NCBI RefSeq assembly: GCF_016613415.1
Contig: NZ_JACWCT010000061.1
Span: forward strand, 54,959-118,958
DNA length: 64,000 bases
Source: Methylobacterium ajmalii
GTDB taxonomy: Bacteria > Pseudomonadota > Alphaproteobacteria > Rhizobiales > Beijerinckiaceae
Direction: 5' to 3'
Shown: positions 56,703 through 64,000 of the stretch, one piece after another
How the letters are laid out: the number at the start of each line of letters is the position of its first letter
Position numbering within the stretch: position 1 is the first letter of the stretch
The notes under the pieces: model-generated
What the model saw: the letters and a program-made list of their open reading frames with translations, nothing else
The model's database searches: none
What the model was told of the DNA's origin: nothing
Position numbers and translations under genes: made by a program

Positions 56703-59123
56703 ATGCAAGGCCCGCCCGCAACCTCTCCGAACCCATTTCCCGGCGGCGGCGCGATGGCCGTCCGGATGCGGGAGCACGACTGGGACGCGAGCGCACTTGG
56801 TCCTGCCACCGCGTGGCCGGCGGAGCTGACCGTCACGGTTCGCACGATGCTCCGGGCCGCCACTCCGATGGCGGTCTACTGGGGTCCGGAGCTCCTCATC
56901 CTCTACAACCTCTCATGGGGAGCGCTTGTCGGCGGCAAGCATCCCGGCGCCCTGGGTCGACCGGCGCGGGACGTCTTTCCCGAGGCGTGGCACGAACTCG
57001 GGCCGATGTTCGCCCGAGTTCTCGACGGCGGCGAAGCCGTGGAGGTGCAGGACCAGCGGCTCGTCCTCGACCGGAACGGCATGCCCGAGGACACCTGGTT
57101 TACCTACAGCCTTAATCCGATTCTCGACGCGGAGGGTCGGGTCGCCGGCATCCTGAACGTCGCGCAGGAGACGACTGGGCGCGTGCGCGCCGCCTCCGGC
57201 TTGGTCGAGAGCGAGGAACGGTTCCGCAGCTTCGCGGAGAACTCGGCCGACGTGCTCTGGATCGCGAACCCGGATGGGGGCCGGCTTGAGTACCTGAGCC
57301 CGGCCTACGAGCGCGTCGGGGGTGACCGGCGCGAACTGGTGATGGGCGACCTCGCGCGCTGGGCCTCGCTCGTCCACCCGGAAGACCGGGAGCGTGCCTA
57401 CGCGGCTATGCCGCGCCTGCTCTCCGGCGAGACCCACACCGTCGAGTACCGCATCGTGCGGCCGGACGACGGGGCCGTGCGCCACATACGCGACACGGGT
57501 TTCCCTATTCGCGACGCTGGAGGCGGCCTGCGGCGCTTGGGTGGCATAGCGCAGGACGTCACCGCGGAGCACGCCCGGGAGGAGGCGCTTGAGCGCCGCA
57601 TCGCTGAGAGCACGGCTGAGCACGACCGGGTCTGGCGCAACTCGCGCGACCTGCTGGTGGTGGTCGGCGTCGACGGGGTATTCCGCGCGGTGAACCCGGC
57701 CTGGAAGGCGATCCTGGGCCACGACCCGGCCGAGGTGGTGGGACGCAGCTTCCAGGAGTTCATCTGGCCCGAGGACGACGTCGTCACGCGTACGGCACTG
57801 ACCTACGCGGCCACGGCGGAGGACCTCACGGCCTTCGAGAACCGCTACCGCCACCGGGACGGCACGCCGCGCTGGATCTCCTGGCACACGGCCGCCGAGG
57901 GCGACATCGTCTACGCCTACGGGCGCGACGTCACCGCCGAGAAGGAGCGGACGGCGGCGCTCGCCGAGGCGGAAGAGGCCCTGCGGCAATCCCAGAAGAT
58001 GGAGGCCATCGGTCAGTTGACCGGGGGCGTGGCGCACGACTTCAACAACCTTCTCACCATCATCCGCTCGTCGGTCGACTTCCTGCGCCGGCCCGACCTG
58101 CCGGAGGAGCGTCGCCGCCGCTACCTGGATGCGGTCTCGGATACGGTGGAACGGGCCGCCAAGCTCACCGGGCAGCTCCTCTCGTTCGCGAGGAGGCAAG
58201 CGCTCAAGGCGGAAGTCTTCGACGTCGTCGCGTGCCTGCGGGGCGTGGCGGAGATGCTCGATACCGTCACCGGCGGGCGTATCCGCGTGGTGACCGAGCT
58301 TCCGGACGTCGCCTGCTTCGTGCGTGCCGACCGCAGCCAGTTCGAGACGGCGCTTGTCAACATGGCGGTGAACGCCCGCGACGCCATGGACGGCGAGGGC
58401 ACCCTGAAGCTGCGCCTGGCGTGCGGGGTGGGCAAGCCCGCCATCCGCGGGCACGCCCCGGTGCCGGGACCCTTCGCCGCCGTGTCGCTGACGGATACGG
58501 GCTGCGGCATCCCGCCTGAGGCCGTCGGGCGGATCTTCGAGCCGTTCTTCACCACCAAGGACATCGGGAAGGGCACGGGGCTCGGGCTGTCCCAGGTTTT
58601 CGGGTTCGCCAAGCAGTCGGGCGGCGACGTGGGCGTGGCGAGCGCGCCGGGGCGCGGCACCACCTTCACGCTCTACTTGCCCGAGACGGAGCCGGGCAAC
58701 TCCGAAGGGGTCCAACAGCCCGAGACCGAGGACGCGGCGACCGTCGGCGGAGCCGGCCGGCGCGTGATGGTGGTGGAGGACAACGTCGAGGTCGGGCGTT
58801 TCGCGACGCAGATCCTTGAGGACCTTGGCTACGAGACGATCTGGGCGGCTAACGCCTCGGAGGCGCTGGCTCATCTTGGCGGGGCCCGACACGACTTCGA
58901 CGCGGTGTTCTCGGACGTCGTGATGCCGGGCATGAACGGGGTCGAGCTCGCGCGCGAGATCCGGCGACGGTGGCCGGACCTGCCCGTGGTGCTTACCTCC
59001 GGCTACAGTCACGTGCTCGCCCAGGAAGGCGGTCACGGCTTCGAGCTCCTTCAGAAGCCGTACTCCGCCGAGCAGCTCTCGCGCATCCTCCAGCGCGTGG
59101 CCCGTGCACCTGTCGGCACGTGA
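56703..59123 (+). CDS. PAS hybrid histidine kinase (paralogue of 38513)
   Basis: The 806-residue cytosolic sensor has an N-terminal domain with YWGPELLILYNLSWGALVGG (about 20-160), PAS domains at 170-290 and 305-415, and an HDFNN kinase core with His445 in GGVAHDFNNLLTI, MAVNARDAMDGEGT and [12 protein letters not shown]-terminal receiver has VFSDVVMPGMNG and LQKPYSAEQ. ATG 56703 is used; ATG codons at residues 18 and 22 are also possible starts. The kinase and receiver halves closely follow those of 38513-40975. It has no output domain. It lies 117 bases after the photolyase gene on the same strand. Confidence 0.92.
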   Translation: MQGPPATSPNPFPGGGAMAVRMREHDWDASALGPATAWPAELTVTVRTMLRAATPMAVYWGPELLILYNLSWGALVGGKHPGALGRPARDVFPEAWHELGPMFARVLDGGEAVEVQDQRLVLDRNGMPEDTWFTYSLNPILDAEGRVAGILNVAQETTGRVRAASGLVESEERFRSFAENSADVLWIANPDGGRLEYLSPAYERVGGDRRELVMGDLARWASLVHPEDRERAYAAMPRLLSGETHTVEYRIVRPDDGAVRHIRDTGFPIRDAGGGLRRLGGIAQDVTAEHAREEALERRIAESTAEHDRVWRNSRDLLVVVGVDGVFRAVNPAWKAILGHDPAEVVGRSFQEFIWPEDDVVTRTALTYAATAEDLTAFENRYRHRDGTPRWISWHTAAEGDIVYAYGRDVTAEKERTAALAEAEEALRQSQKMEAIGQLTGGVAHDFNNLLTIIRSSVDFLRRPDLPEERRRRYLDAVSDTVERAAKLTGQLLSFARRQALKAEVFDVVACLRGVAEMLDTVTGGRIRVVTELPDVACFVRADRSQFETALVNMAVNARDAMDGEGTLKLRLACGVGKPAIRGHAPVPGPFAAVSLTDTGCGIPPEAVGRIFEPFFTTKDIGKGTGLGLSQVFGFAKQSGGDVGVASAPGRGTTFTLYLPETEPGNSEGVQQPETEDAATVGGAGRRVMVVEDNVEVGRFATQILEDLGYETIWAANASEALAHLGGARHDFDAVFSDVVMPGMNGVELAREIRRRWPDLPVVLTSGYSHVLAQEGGHGFELLQKPYSAEQLSRILQRVARAPVGT

Positions 59124-59323
59124 GACGGGGATTCGAACCCGCCGGAGCCGTGCCGTCTCGGTCCTCGGCGGCCCGGGCGGCGGGGCAACCTCAAAGCCAT
59201 CGCGGCGTTTCCGGGACGCTGCCGCAAACCCGCCATCACGACGCATCATGGCCGACCGGAAACGGCAAACGGCGGGAAGTTCCTCTTGTCAGCCATCGCC
59301 TCGACCAGACACGACCCCGGAAC

Positions 59324-62122
59324 ATGTCCGAAAGCACCTCGTCCTTGACCACCGCATGCCTGTCGGGAGGCGGACAGATGGGCGCTCGCATGCGCGCCCA
59401 CGACTGGTCGTCCTCGCCGCTCGGCGCGCCGGAGACCTGGCCGCAGGCGCTGCGCTCGGTCGTGAGCCTGATGCTCGGCTCCAGGTTCCCGATGTTCGCG
59501 GCCTGGGGGCCGGAACTCGCCTTCGTCTACAACGACGCCTACGCGGAGATCCTCGGCGACAAGCACCCGGCCGCCCTGGGCCGCCGCTTCCGTGACATCT
59601 GGTCCGAGATCTGGGACGCCGTCACGCCATACGTCGACAGCGCCATGGCGGGCGAGCCGACCTGGGCCGAGAACCTGCCGTTCACGATGAACCGGCACGG
59701 CTACGACGAGCGGACCTACTTCACCTTCTCCTACTCGCCGATACGCGACGATGCCGGCGTCGTCGGTGGCATGTTCTGCGCCTGCACCGAAACCACCGCC
59801 AAAGTGCAGGCCGAGGAGGCCTTGCGCGCCAGCGAAGCCCGCGCCTCGGGCGTGCTGGAGGGCATGGGCGAGGGCTTCATGCTCCTCGACCGCGACTTTC
59901 GCATCCTGCAGATGAACGCCGAAGGTTTCCGGCTGGAGGAGCGGTCGCCCGATCAGATCGTGGGCCGCTCGCATTGGGAGGTCTACCCGGGCTCCGAGGC
60001 GATGCCCATCGGGCACATGTACCTGCGCGCGATGCAGGAGCGCATCTCCCTCACGCTGGAACACCGCTATGTCTGGCCTGACGGGCACGCCGCCTGGCTG
60101 GAGGTGAGGGCCTACCCGCATCCGGAAGGCCTGGCGCTGTTTTATCGCGACGTGACCGAGCGACGGGAGCGCGAGGACGCGTTGCGCGAGGCGGAGGCGC
60201 GCTTCCAAACCATCGCCAACTCCATCGATCAGATGGTCTGGTCGACCCGGGCGGACGGCTACCACGACTACTACAATCAACGCTGGTACGACTTCACCGG
60301 CGTGCCGCCTGGCTCGACCGACGGCGAGGAGTGGGAGGACATCGTTCACCCCGACGACAGGGAGCGGACCTGGACGGTCTGGGGCGAGTCCCTCGCGTCG
60401 GGCGAACCCTACCGGATCGAGTACCGGCTGCGGCATCACACCGGCCAGTACCGCTGGACGCTCGGACGTGCGTTGCCGATGCGCGACGCGTCCGGGCGGG
60501 TCACCCGCTGGTTCGGCACCTGCACCGACATCCAGGACATTGTCGAGGCGCGCGAGGTGCTCACGCGCTCGCGCGAGGAACTCGAAGCGCTGGTGACGGA
60601 GCGGACCGCCGACCGCGACCGCATGTGGCGGCTGTCGACAGACATCATGCTGGTCGCCCGCTACGACGCCACCATCGAGGCGGTGAACCCGGCTTGGACG
60701 ACGCTGCTCGGCTGGGGCGAGCGCGACCTCGTCGGCGGTGCTTTCATGGACCTCGTCCACCCGGACGACGTGCCGGCGACGCTTGCCGAGGTCGGCAAGC
60801 TTTCGGAAGGCCTGACCACCCTGCGCTTCGTGAACCGTTACCGGCACAAGGACGGCAGCTATCGGTGGCTCTCGTGGACGGCGGTTCCGGCCGAGGACCT
60901 CATCCACGCGGTCGGTCGGGACGTCACGGCCGAGAAGGAGGCGGCGCACGCCCTGGCCGAGACCGAGGAGGCTTTGCGGCAATCGCAGAAGATGGAGGCG
61001 GTAGGCCAGCTCACCGGCGGCCTCGCCCATGATTTCAACAATCTGCTCACCGGCATCTCCGGCAGCCTGGAGCTGATGCAGACCCGGATGAGCCAAGGCA
61101 GGCTGTCGGACCTCGACCGTTACATGGCGGCGGCGCAAGGGGCGGCCAAGCGTGCCGCGGCATTGACCCATCGGCTGCTCGCGTTCTCGCGGCGCCAGAC
61201 GCTCGACCCGAGACCGACGGACGTGAACGCCCTGATCCACGGAATGGAGGAGTTGGTCCGCCGCACGGTGGGTCCGTCCGTCCACATCGAGGTGGTGGGC
61301 TCCGCGGGCCTATGGCCGGCGCTGGTGGACCCGGGCCAGCTTGAGAACGCGCTGCTCAACCTCTGCATCAACGCACGCGACGCCATGCCGGACGGGGGCC
61401 GCATCACGGTCGAGACCGCCAACCGCTGGCTCGACGAGCGCATCGCCCGCGAGCGCGACATGCCGCCCGGGCAGTACCTGTCCCTCTGCGTCACGGACAC
61501 CGGCACGGGCATGGCCCCGGATGTCGCCGCCAAGGCGTTCGAGCCGTTCTTCACGACGAAGCCCATCGGTCAGGGCACCGGGCTCGGCCTTTCGATGATC
61601 TACGGCTTCGTGCGCCAGTCCGGCGGTCAGGTCCGCATCTACTCCGAGGTCGGGCAGGGCACGACCGTCTGCCTGTACCTGCCTCGCCACCACGGCGACG
61701 TCCTTGCCTCCGAGGACATGCCGGACCTCGCGGGGGCGCCTCGTGCCGAGAGGGGCGAAACGGTGCTGGTCGTCGACGACGAGCCTTCGGTGCGCATGCT
61801 GGTGACGGAGGTGCTGGAGGACTTGGGCTACACGGCCATCGAGGCTGCGGACGGCCCCGCGGGACTGAGGGTGGTGCAATCGGACGCTCGCGTCGACCTC
61901 CTGGTGACGGACGTCGGCCTGCCCGGCGGCATGAACGGGCGGCAGGTCGCGGACGCGGCCCGGGTGAGCCGCCCGGGCCTCAAGGTGTTGTTCATCACCG
62001 GCTACGCCGAGAACGCGGCGGTAGGGAACGGCTACCTCGACCCCGGCATGGAGATCCTCACCAAGCCCTTCGCCATGGAGGCGCTGGCCTCGCGCATCAA
62101 GGACATGATCGGGCGAGGCTAG
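59324..62122 (+). CDS. PAS hybrid histidine kinase (mosaic paralogue)
   Basis: A 932-residue cytosolic sensor. The N-terminal domain (about 22-160) has WGPELAFVYNDAYAEILGDK, as in 38513. PAS domains follow at 170-280, 290-405 and 430-540. The kinase core has His569 in GGLAHDFNNLLTG and NLCINARDAMPDGG. The receiver has LVTDVGLPGGMNG and LTKPFAMEALASRIKDMI. From the last PAS to the end it follows the 1323-residue kinase at 32870-36841 almost residue for residue, so it looks like a fusion of two kinase types. ATG 59324 is chosen from protein character and position. Confidence 0.92.
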   Translation: MSESTSSLTTACLSGGGQMGARMRAHDWSSSPLGAPETWPQALRSVVSLMLGSRFPMFAAWGPELAFVYNDAYAEILGDKHPAALGRRFRDIWSEIWDAVTPYVDSAMAGEPTWAENLPFTMNRHGYDERTYFTFSYSPIRDDAGVVGGMFCACTETTAKVQAEEALRASEARASGVLEGMGEGFMLLDRDFRILQMNAEGFRLEERSPDQIVGRSHWEVYPGSEAMPIGHMYLRAMQERISLTLEHRYVWPDGHAAWLEVRAYPHPEGLALFYRDVTERREREDALREAEARFQTIANSIDQMVWSTRADGYHDYYNQRWYDFTGVPPGSTDGEEWEDIVHPDDRERTWTVWGESLASGEPYRIEYRLRHHTGQYRWTLGRALPMRDASGRVTRWFGTCTDIQDIVEAREVLTRSREELEALVTERTADRDRMWRLSTDIMLVARYDATIEAVNPAWTTLLGWGERDLVGGAFMDLVHPDDVPATLAEVGKLSEGLTTLRFVNRYRHKDGSYRWLSWTAVPAEDLIHAVGRDVTAEKEAAHALAETEEALRQSQKMEAVGQLTGGLAHDFNNLLTGISGSLELMQTRMSQGRLSDLDRYMAAAQGAAKRAAALTHRLLAFSRRQTLDPRPTDVNALIHGMEELVRRTVGPSVHIEVVGSAGLWPALVDPGQLENALLNLCINARDAMPDGGRITVETANRWLDERIARERDMPPGQYLSLCVTDTGTGMAPDVAAKAFEPFFTTKPIGQGTGLGLSMIYGFVRQSGGQVRIYSEVGQGTTVCLYLPRHHGDVLASEDMPDLAGAPRAERGETVLVVDDEPSVRMLVTEVLEDLGYTAIEAADGPAGLRVVQSDARVDLLVTDVGLPGGMNGRQVADAARVSRPGLKVLFITGYAENAAVGNGYLDPGMEILTKPFAMEALASRIKDMIGRG

Positions 62123-62141
62123 CCGGGGGAGGGGCCCTCCT

Positions 62142-63887
62142 TCAGGCTGCCAAGCCAAGCCTACCATTCAACGCCGGGTGCCGCAGGCCGGACTGAATTT
62201 CGAGACCCGCCGCGCCACCCTCGGACCAGGCGACTGCCGCCGGCATGCGCCCACCGTCCGCCGTCTCGAACTCGACCGCCTCGCCTGAGGCGAGCGGTGG
62301 CACGTCGGTGACGCGGGCACCGTGGGACGAGACCTCGACGAGGCGCACCGGGTAGCGGCGGCCCCGCGAGTGCAGGAAGCCCGCTTCGGCGACGGCGATG
62401 CGCACGGCGCCGCGGCGCTCCTCCAGGTCGGTCGTGACCCGCTGGACGAATTGGCTCACGGAGCAGGCGAGGTCGGCGGCGACCGCCTTGAGGGACTCGG
62501 ACGCGGATAGGGCGCTGTCGGCGTGGCGCTGCGTCTCCCGGGTGGCCCGCGAGACCGAGACGGCGCCGGCGTGCGCCTCGGAACTGCCCTGGGCGACCTG
62601 TGCCACCGTGCGGGAGATCTCCTGGGTCGCCGCCCGCTGCTGATCTACCGACGCGGCGATGGACGTCGTCAGGGCGTTCACCTCCTGCGTGGCCGAGGCC
62701 ATCGCGTGGACGGAACCGACGGTGCGGCGCGTCGAGGCCTGGATGGCATCGACCTGGGACACGATCTCGTCAGCGGCCTTCATGGTCTGGCCCGCCAGCG
62801 CCTTCACCTCCGAGGCTACGACCGCGAAGCCCCTGCCGGCCGCACCGGCCCGCGCCGCCTCGATGGTGGCGTTCAGCGCCAGGAGGTTCGTCTGGTCGGC
62901 CACCGACTTGATCAGGCCCGTGACCGCGCCGATGCGGTCGGCCACGACCGCGAGCTGCTCGACTTCCTCGTTCGTGGTCCGCGCGATCTCCGTCATGTGC
63001 GCGATGAACTCGCGGGCCCGCTCGGTCTGACCGGCAATGTCGGAGATGGAGGCGCTGAGCTCCTCGGCGCCCGCCGACACCGAGAGCACGTTCCGCGCGG
63101 TTGCCGACGCCGTGGTCTCCGCGTTGGCAGCCTGTACGCTCGACTGCTCGGCGACCCCGTTGAGGGAGAGCGCGGTCTCGCGCATGCCGCTCGTCTCGCG
63201 TTCGACCTTGTGCTCGATCTCGACCAGCGCGTCGCGGAACTCGGCGACGACCTCGCCGAGGCGCCGCTGGCGGTGGACCTCCAGGTTGCGGTCCTGGCCG
63301 GCGGCGGCCTCGGCACGGCGCTGCGCCAGCACGCTGTCGGCGGCATGACGGGTCGCTTCCTCGGCCGAGGAGAGGGCCTTGGCGAGTTGGCGGGCGGCCA
63401 GCACCAGGGCGGCGGCTTCCGTTACGAGGACCAAGGCGTGAAGGACGACGCGCAGGTACTCGGCGCCGTTGGGGAACACGGCGGCCGGGTAGAGCACGTT
63501 GAGCGCGAGGTGGTGGACGGCGACGACGCCGGCCGCCACCAGGATCGAGGACCAGCAGCACCATCCGGCGGCGACCGCGAGGGCGGCGAAGAACACCATG
63601 TGGACGTCGATCTGCAGGTGCGTGCCGGAGGAGACGAGCACCAGCAGGCCGACCAGCATCATCAGGGCGGCTGACGAGAGATGGCGGGTGATGGCTGCCG
63701 CCCGATGCCGCCGGGCAGCCACGAGGGCCGCTCCCGGCAAGAGGAGCGCGAGCGCCGTCACAGGCACCGGCATGACGTCCCGCCACCAGGCGAGCGCCGT
63801 GACAAGGGTCGCGAGGGCTCCGAGCGCGCCGGTCATGACCGGCAGGAAGGCGAGGCGGAGGCGGTCGAGGCTGCTGCTGTCGGTCAT
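62142..63887 (-). CDS. Methyl-accepting chemotaxis protein with C-terminal PilZ-like domain
   Basis: The 581-residue receptor has about six membrane segments in residues 10-165 with conserved-looking His ([40 protein letters not shown]), a coiled linker, and the MCP signalling domain (about 220-470) with the tip [20 protein letters not shown]. The last 90 residues look like a PilZ c-di-GMP-binding domain: ERRGAVRI gives RxxxR, and EVSSHGARV stands where D/NxSxxG is expected, with Glu for Asp/Asn. ATG 63887 is preferred over a frame-start 57 bases earlier. It is convergent with the hybrid kinase. Receptor activity may be tuned by c-di-GMP if the altered motif still binds. Confidence 0.88.
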   Translation of the reverse strand: MTDSSSLDRLRLAFLPVMTGALGALATLVTALAWWRDVMPVPVTALALLLPGAALVAARRHRAAAITRHLSSAALMMLVGLLVLVSSGTHLQIDVHMVFFAALAVAAGWCCWSSILVAAGVVAVHHLALNVLYPAAVFPNGAEYLRVVLHALVLVTEAAALVLAARQLAKALSSAEEATRHAADSVLAQRRAEAAAGQDRNLEVHRQRRLGEVVAEFRDALVEIEHKVERETSGMRETALSLNGVAEQSSVQAANAETTASATARNVLSVSAGAEELSASISDIAGQTERAREFIAHMTEIARTTNEEVEQLAVVADRIGAVTGLIKSVADQTNLLALNATIEAARAGAAGRGFAVVASEVKALAGQTMKAADEIVSQVDAIQASTRRTVGSVHAMASATQEVNALTTSIAASVDQQRAATQEISRTVAQVAQGSSEAHAGAVSVSRATRETQRHADSALSASESLKAVAADLACSVSQFVQRVTTDLEERRGAVRIAVAEAGFLHSRGRRYPVRLVEVSSHGARVTDVPPLASGEAVEFETADGGRMPAAVAWSEGGAAGLEIQSGLRHPALNGRLGLAA

Positions 63888-64000
63888 CACGGCTGTGATT
63901 AGGCGTGGAATAAGGACCCCGTTTCCGGGGTGATCGGCGTCCAAACGGGACCCCCAGGATACTTCATCCAGACTGCCTCCCGCATTCGGAACGGGAGGCT

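Noticed and set aside
59127..59150. Minus strand GGGTTCGAATCCC resembles a tRNA T-arm
   Set aside because: The T-stem has only three good pairs, and no acceptor stem, D-arm or anticodon arm can be built at the right distances.
56913..59249. Long open frame on the minus strand opposite a hybrid kinase (similar ones at 59246-61285 and 16312-18144)
   Set aside because: Codon-position composition and motifs support the plus-strand kinases and arsB; the antisense products are low-quality sequence.
62128..62140. GGAGGGGCCCTCC between convergent genes as a terminator
   Set aside because: The arms leave a loop of one base, which cannot form a stable hairpin.

Overview
The window is uniformly GC-rich DNA from an alphaproteobacterium. 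Gene content and style point to Methylobacterium or a close relative: arrays of PAS hybrid kinases, HWE kinases, a MASE4-type sensor, paired sulfite oxidases, a DUF6894 protein, and GTG/TTG starts. This is an inference from the sequence, not a database match. A KfrA-like protein and a Rep-like protein with iteron-type repeats suggest a plasmid or megaplasmid, or a plasmid region integrated into a chromosome.

Bases 1-14.8 kb form a worn accessory region. It holds a decayed MASE4 sensor kinase at the left edge, a KfrA-like DNA-binding protein, a soluble pyrophosphatase, several unrecognised genes, an AT-rich islet (about 5.85-6.95 kb), a broken and an intact aldo/keto reductase, and fragments of a thioesterase, an AAA ATPase and a small HTH protein. 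A large Rep-like protein (10711-12744) follows, with repeats upstream of it, then a tyrosine-phosphatase remnant.

Bases 14.8-29.4 kb are a chemical-stress block. It contains an arsenic locus (arsH divergent from arsR-arsC-arsB), two ECF sigma/anti-sigma pairs, an exported sulfite oxidase with its cytochrome c, a YVTN propeller protein with a DUF305 protein, a LysR regulator, a cytosolic sulfite oxidase, a YeiH-type transporter, a pentapeptide-repeat protein and a Crp/Fnr regulator. Three promoters in this block share a GGAATA / N15-16 / C(A or G)TCTC pattern, which suggests a small ECF regulon.

Bases 29.7-47.2 kb and 56.7-64 kb are a sensory block: a stand-alone receiver, two HWE kinases (one broken by two frameshifts), five large hybrid or multi-PAS kinases, a diguanylate cyclase with a hairpin over its ribosome-binding site, and a chemoreceptor ending in a PilZ-like domain. 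No response regulator with a DNA-binding output domain is present, so signals must leave by receiver-to-receiver relay or c-di-GMP.

Between them (47.2-56.6 kb) lies a metabolic and repair segment. It has a small EamA/DMT-like membrane protein, a likely operon of class I glutamine amidotransferase, YqcI/YcgG (GntA-like heme N-oxygenase family) and DUF1989 proteins followed by an SDR, then a zinc alcohol dehydrogenase, a patatin, a DUF2252 protein and a class II photolyase. The amidotransferase / N-oxygenase family / DUF1989 group is the best candidate for an undescribed pathway.
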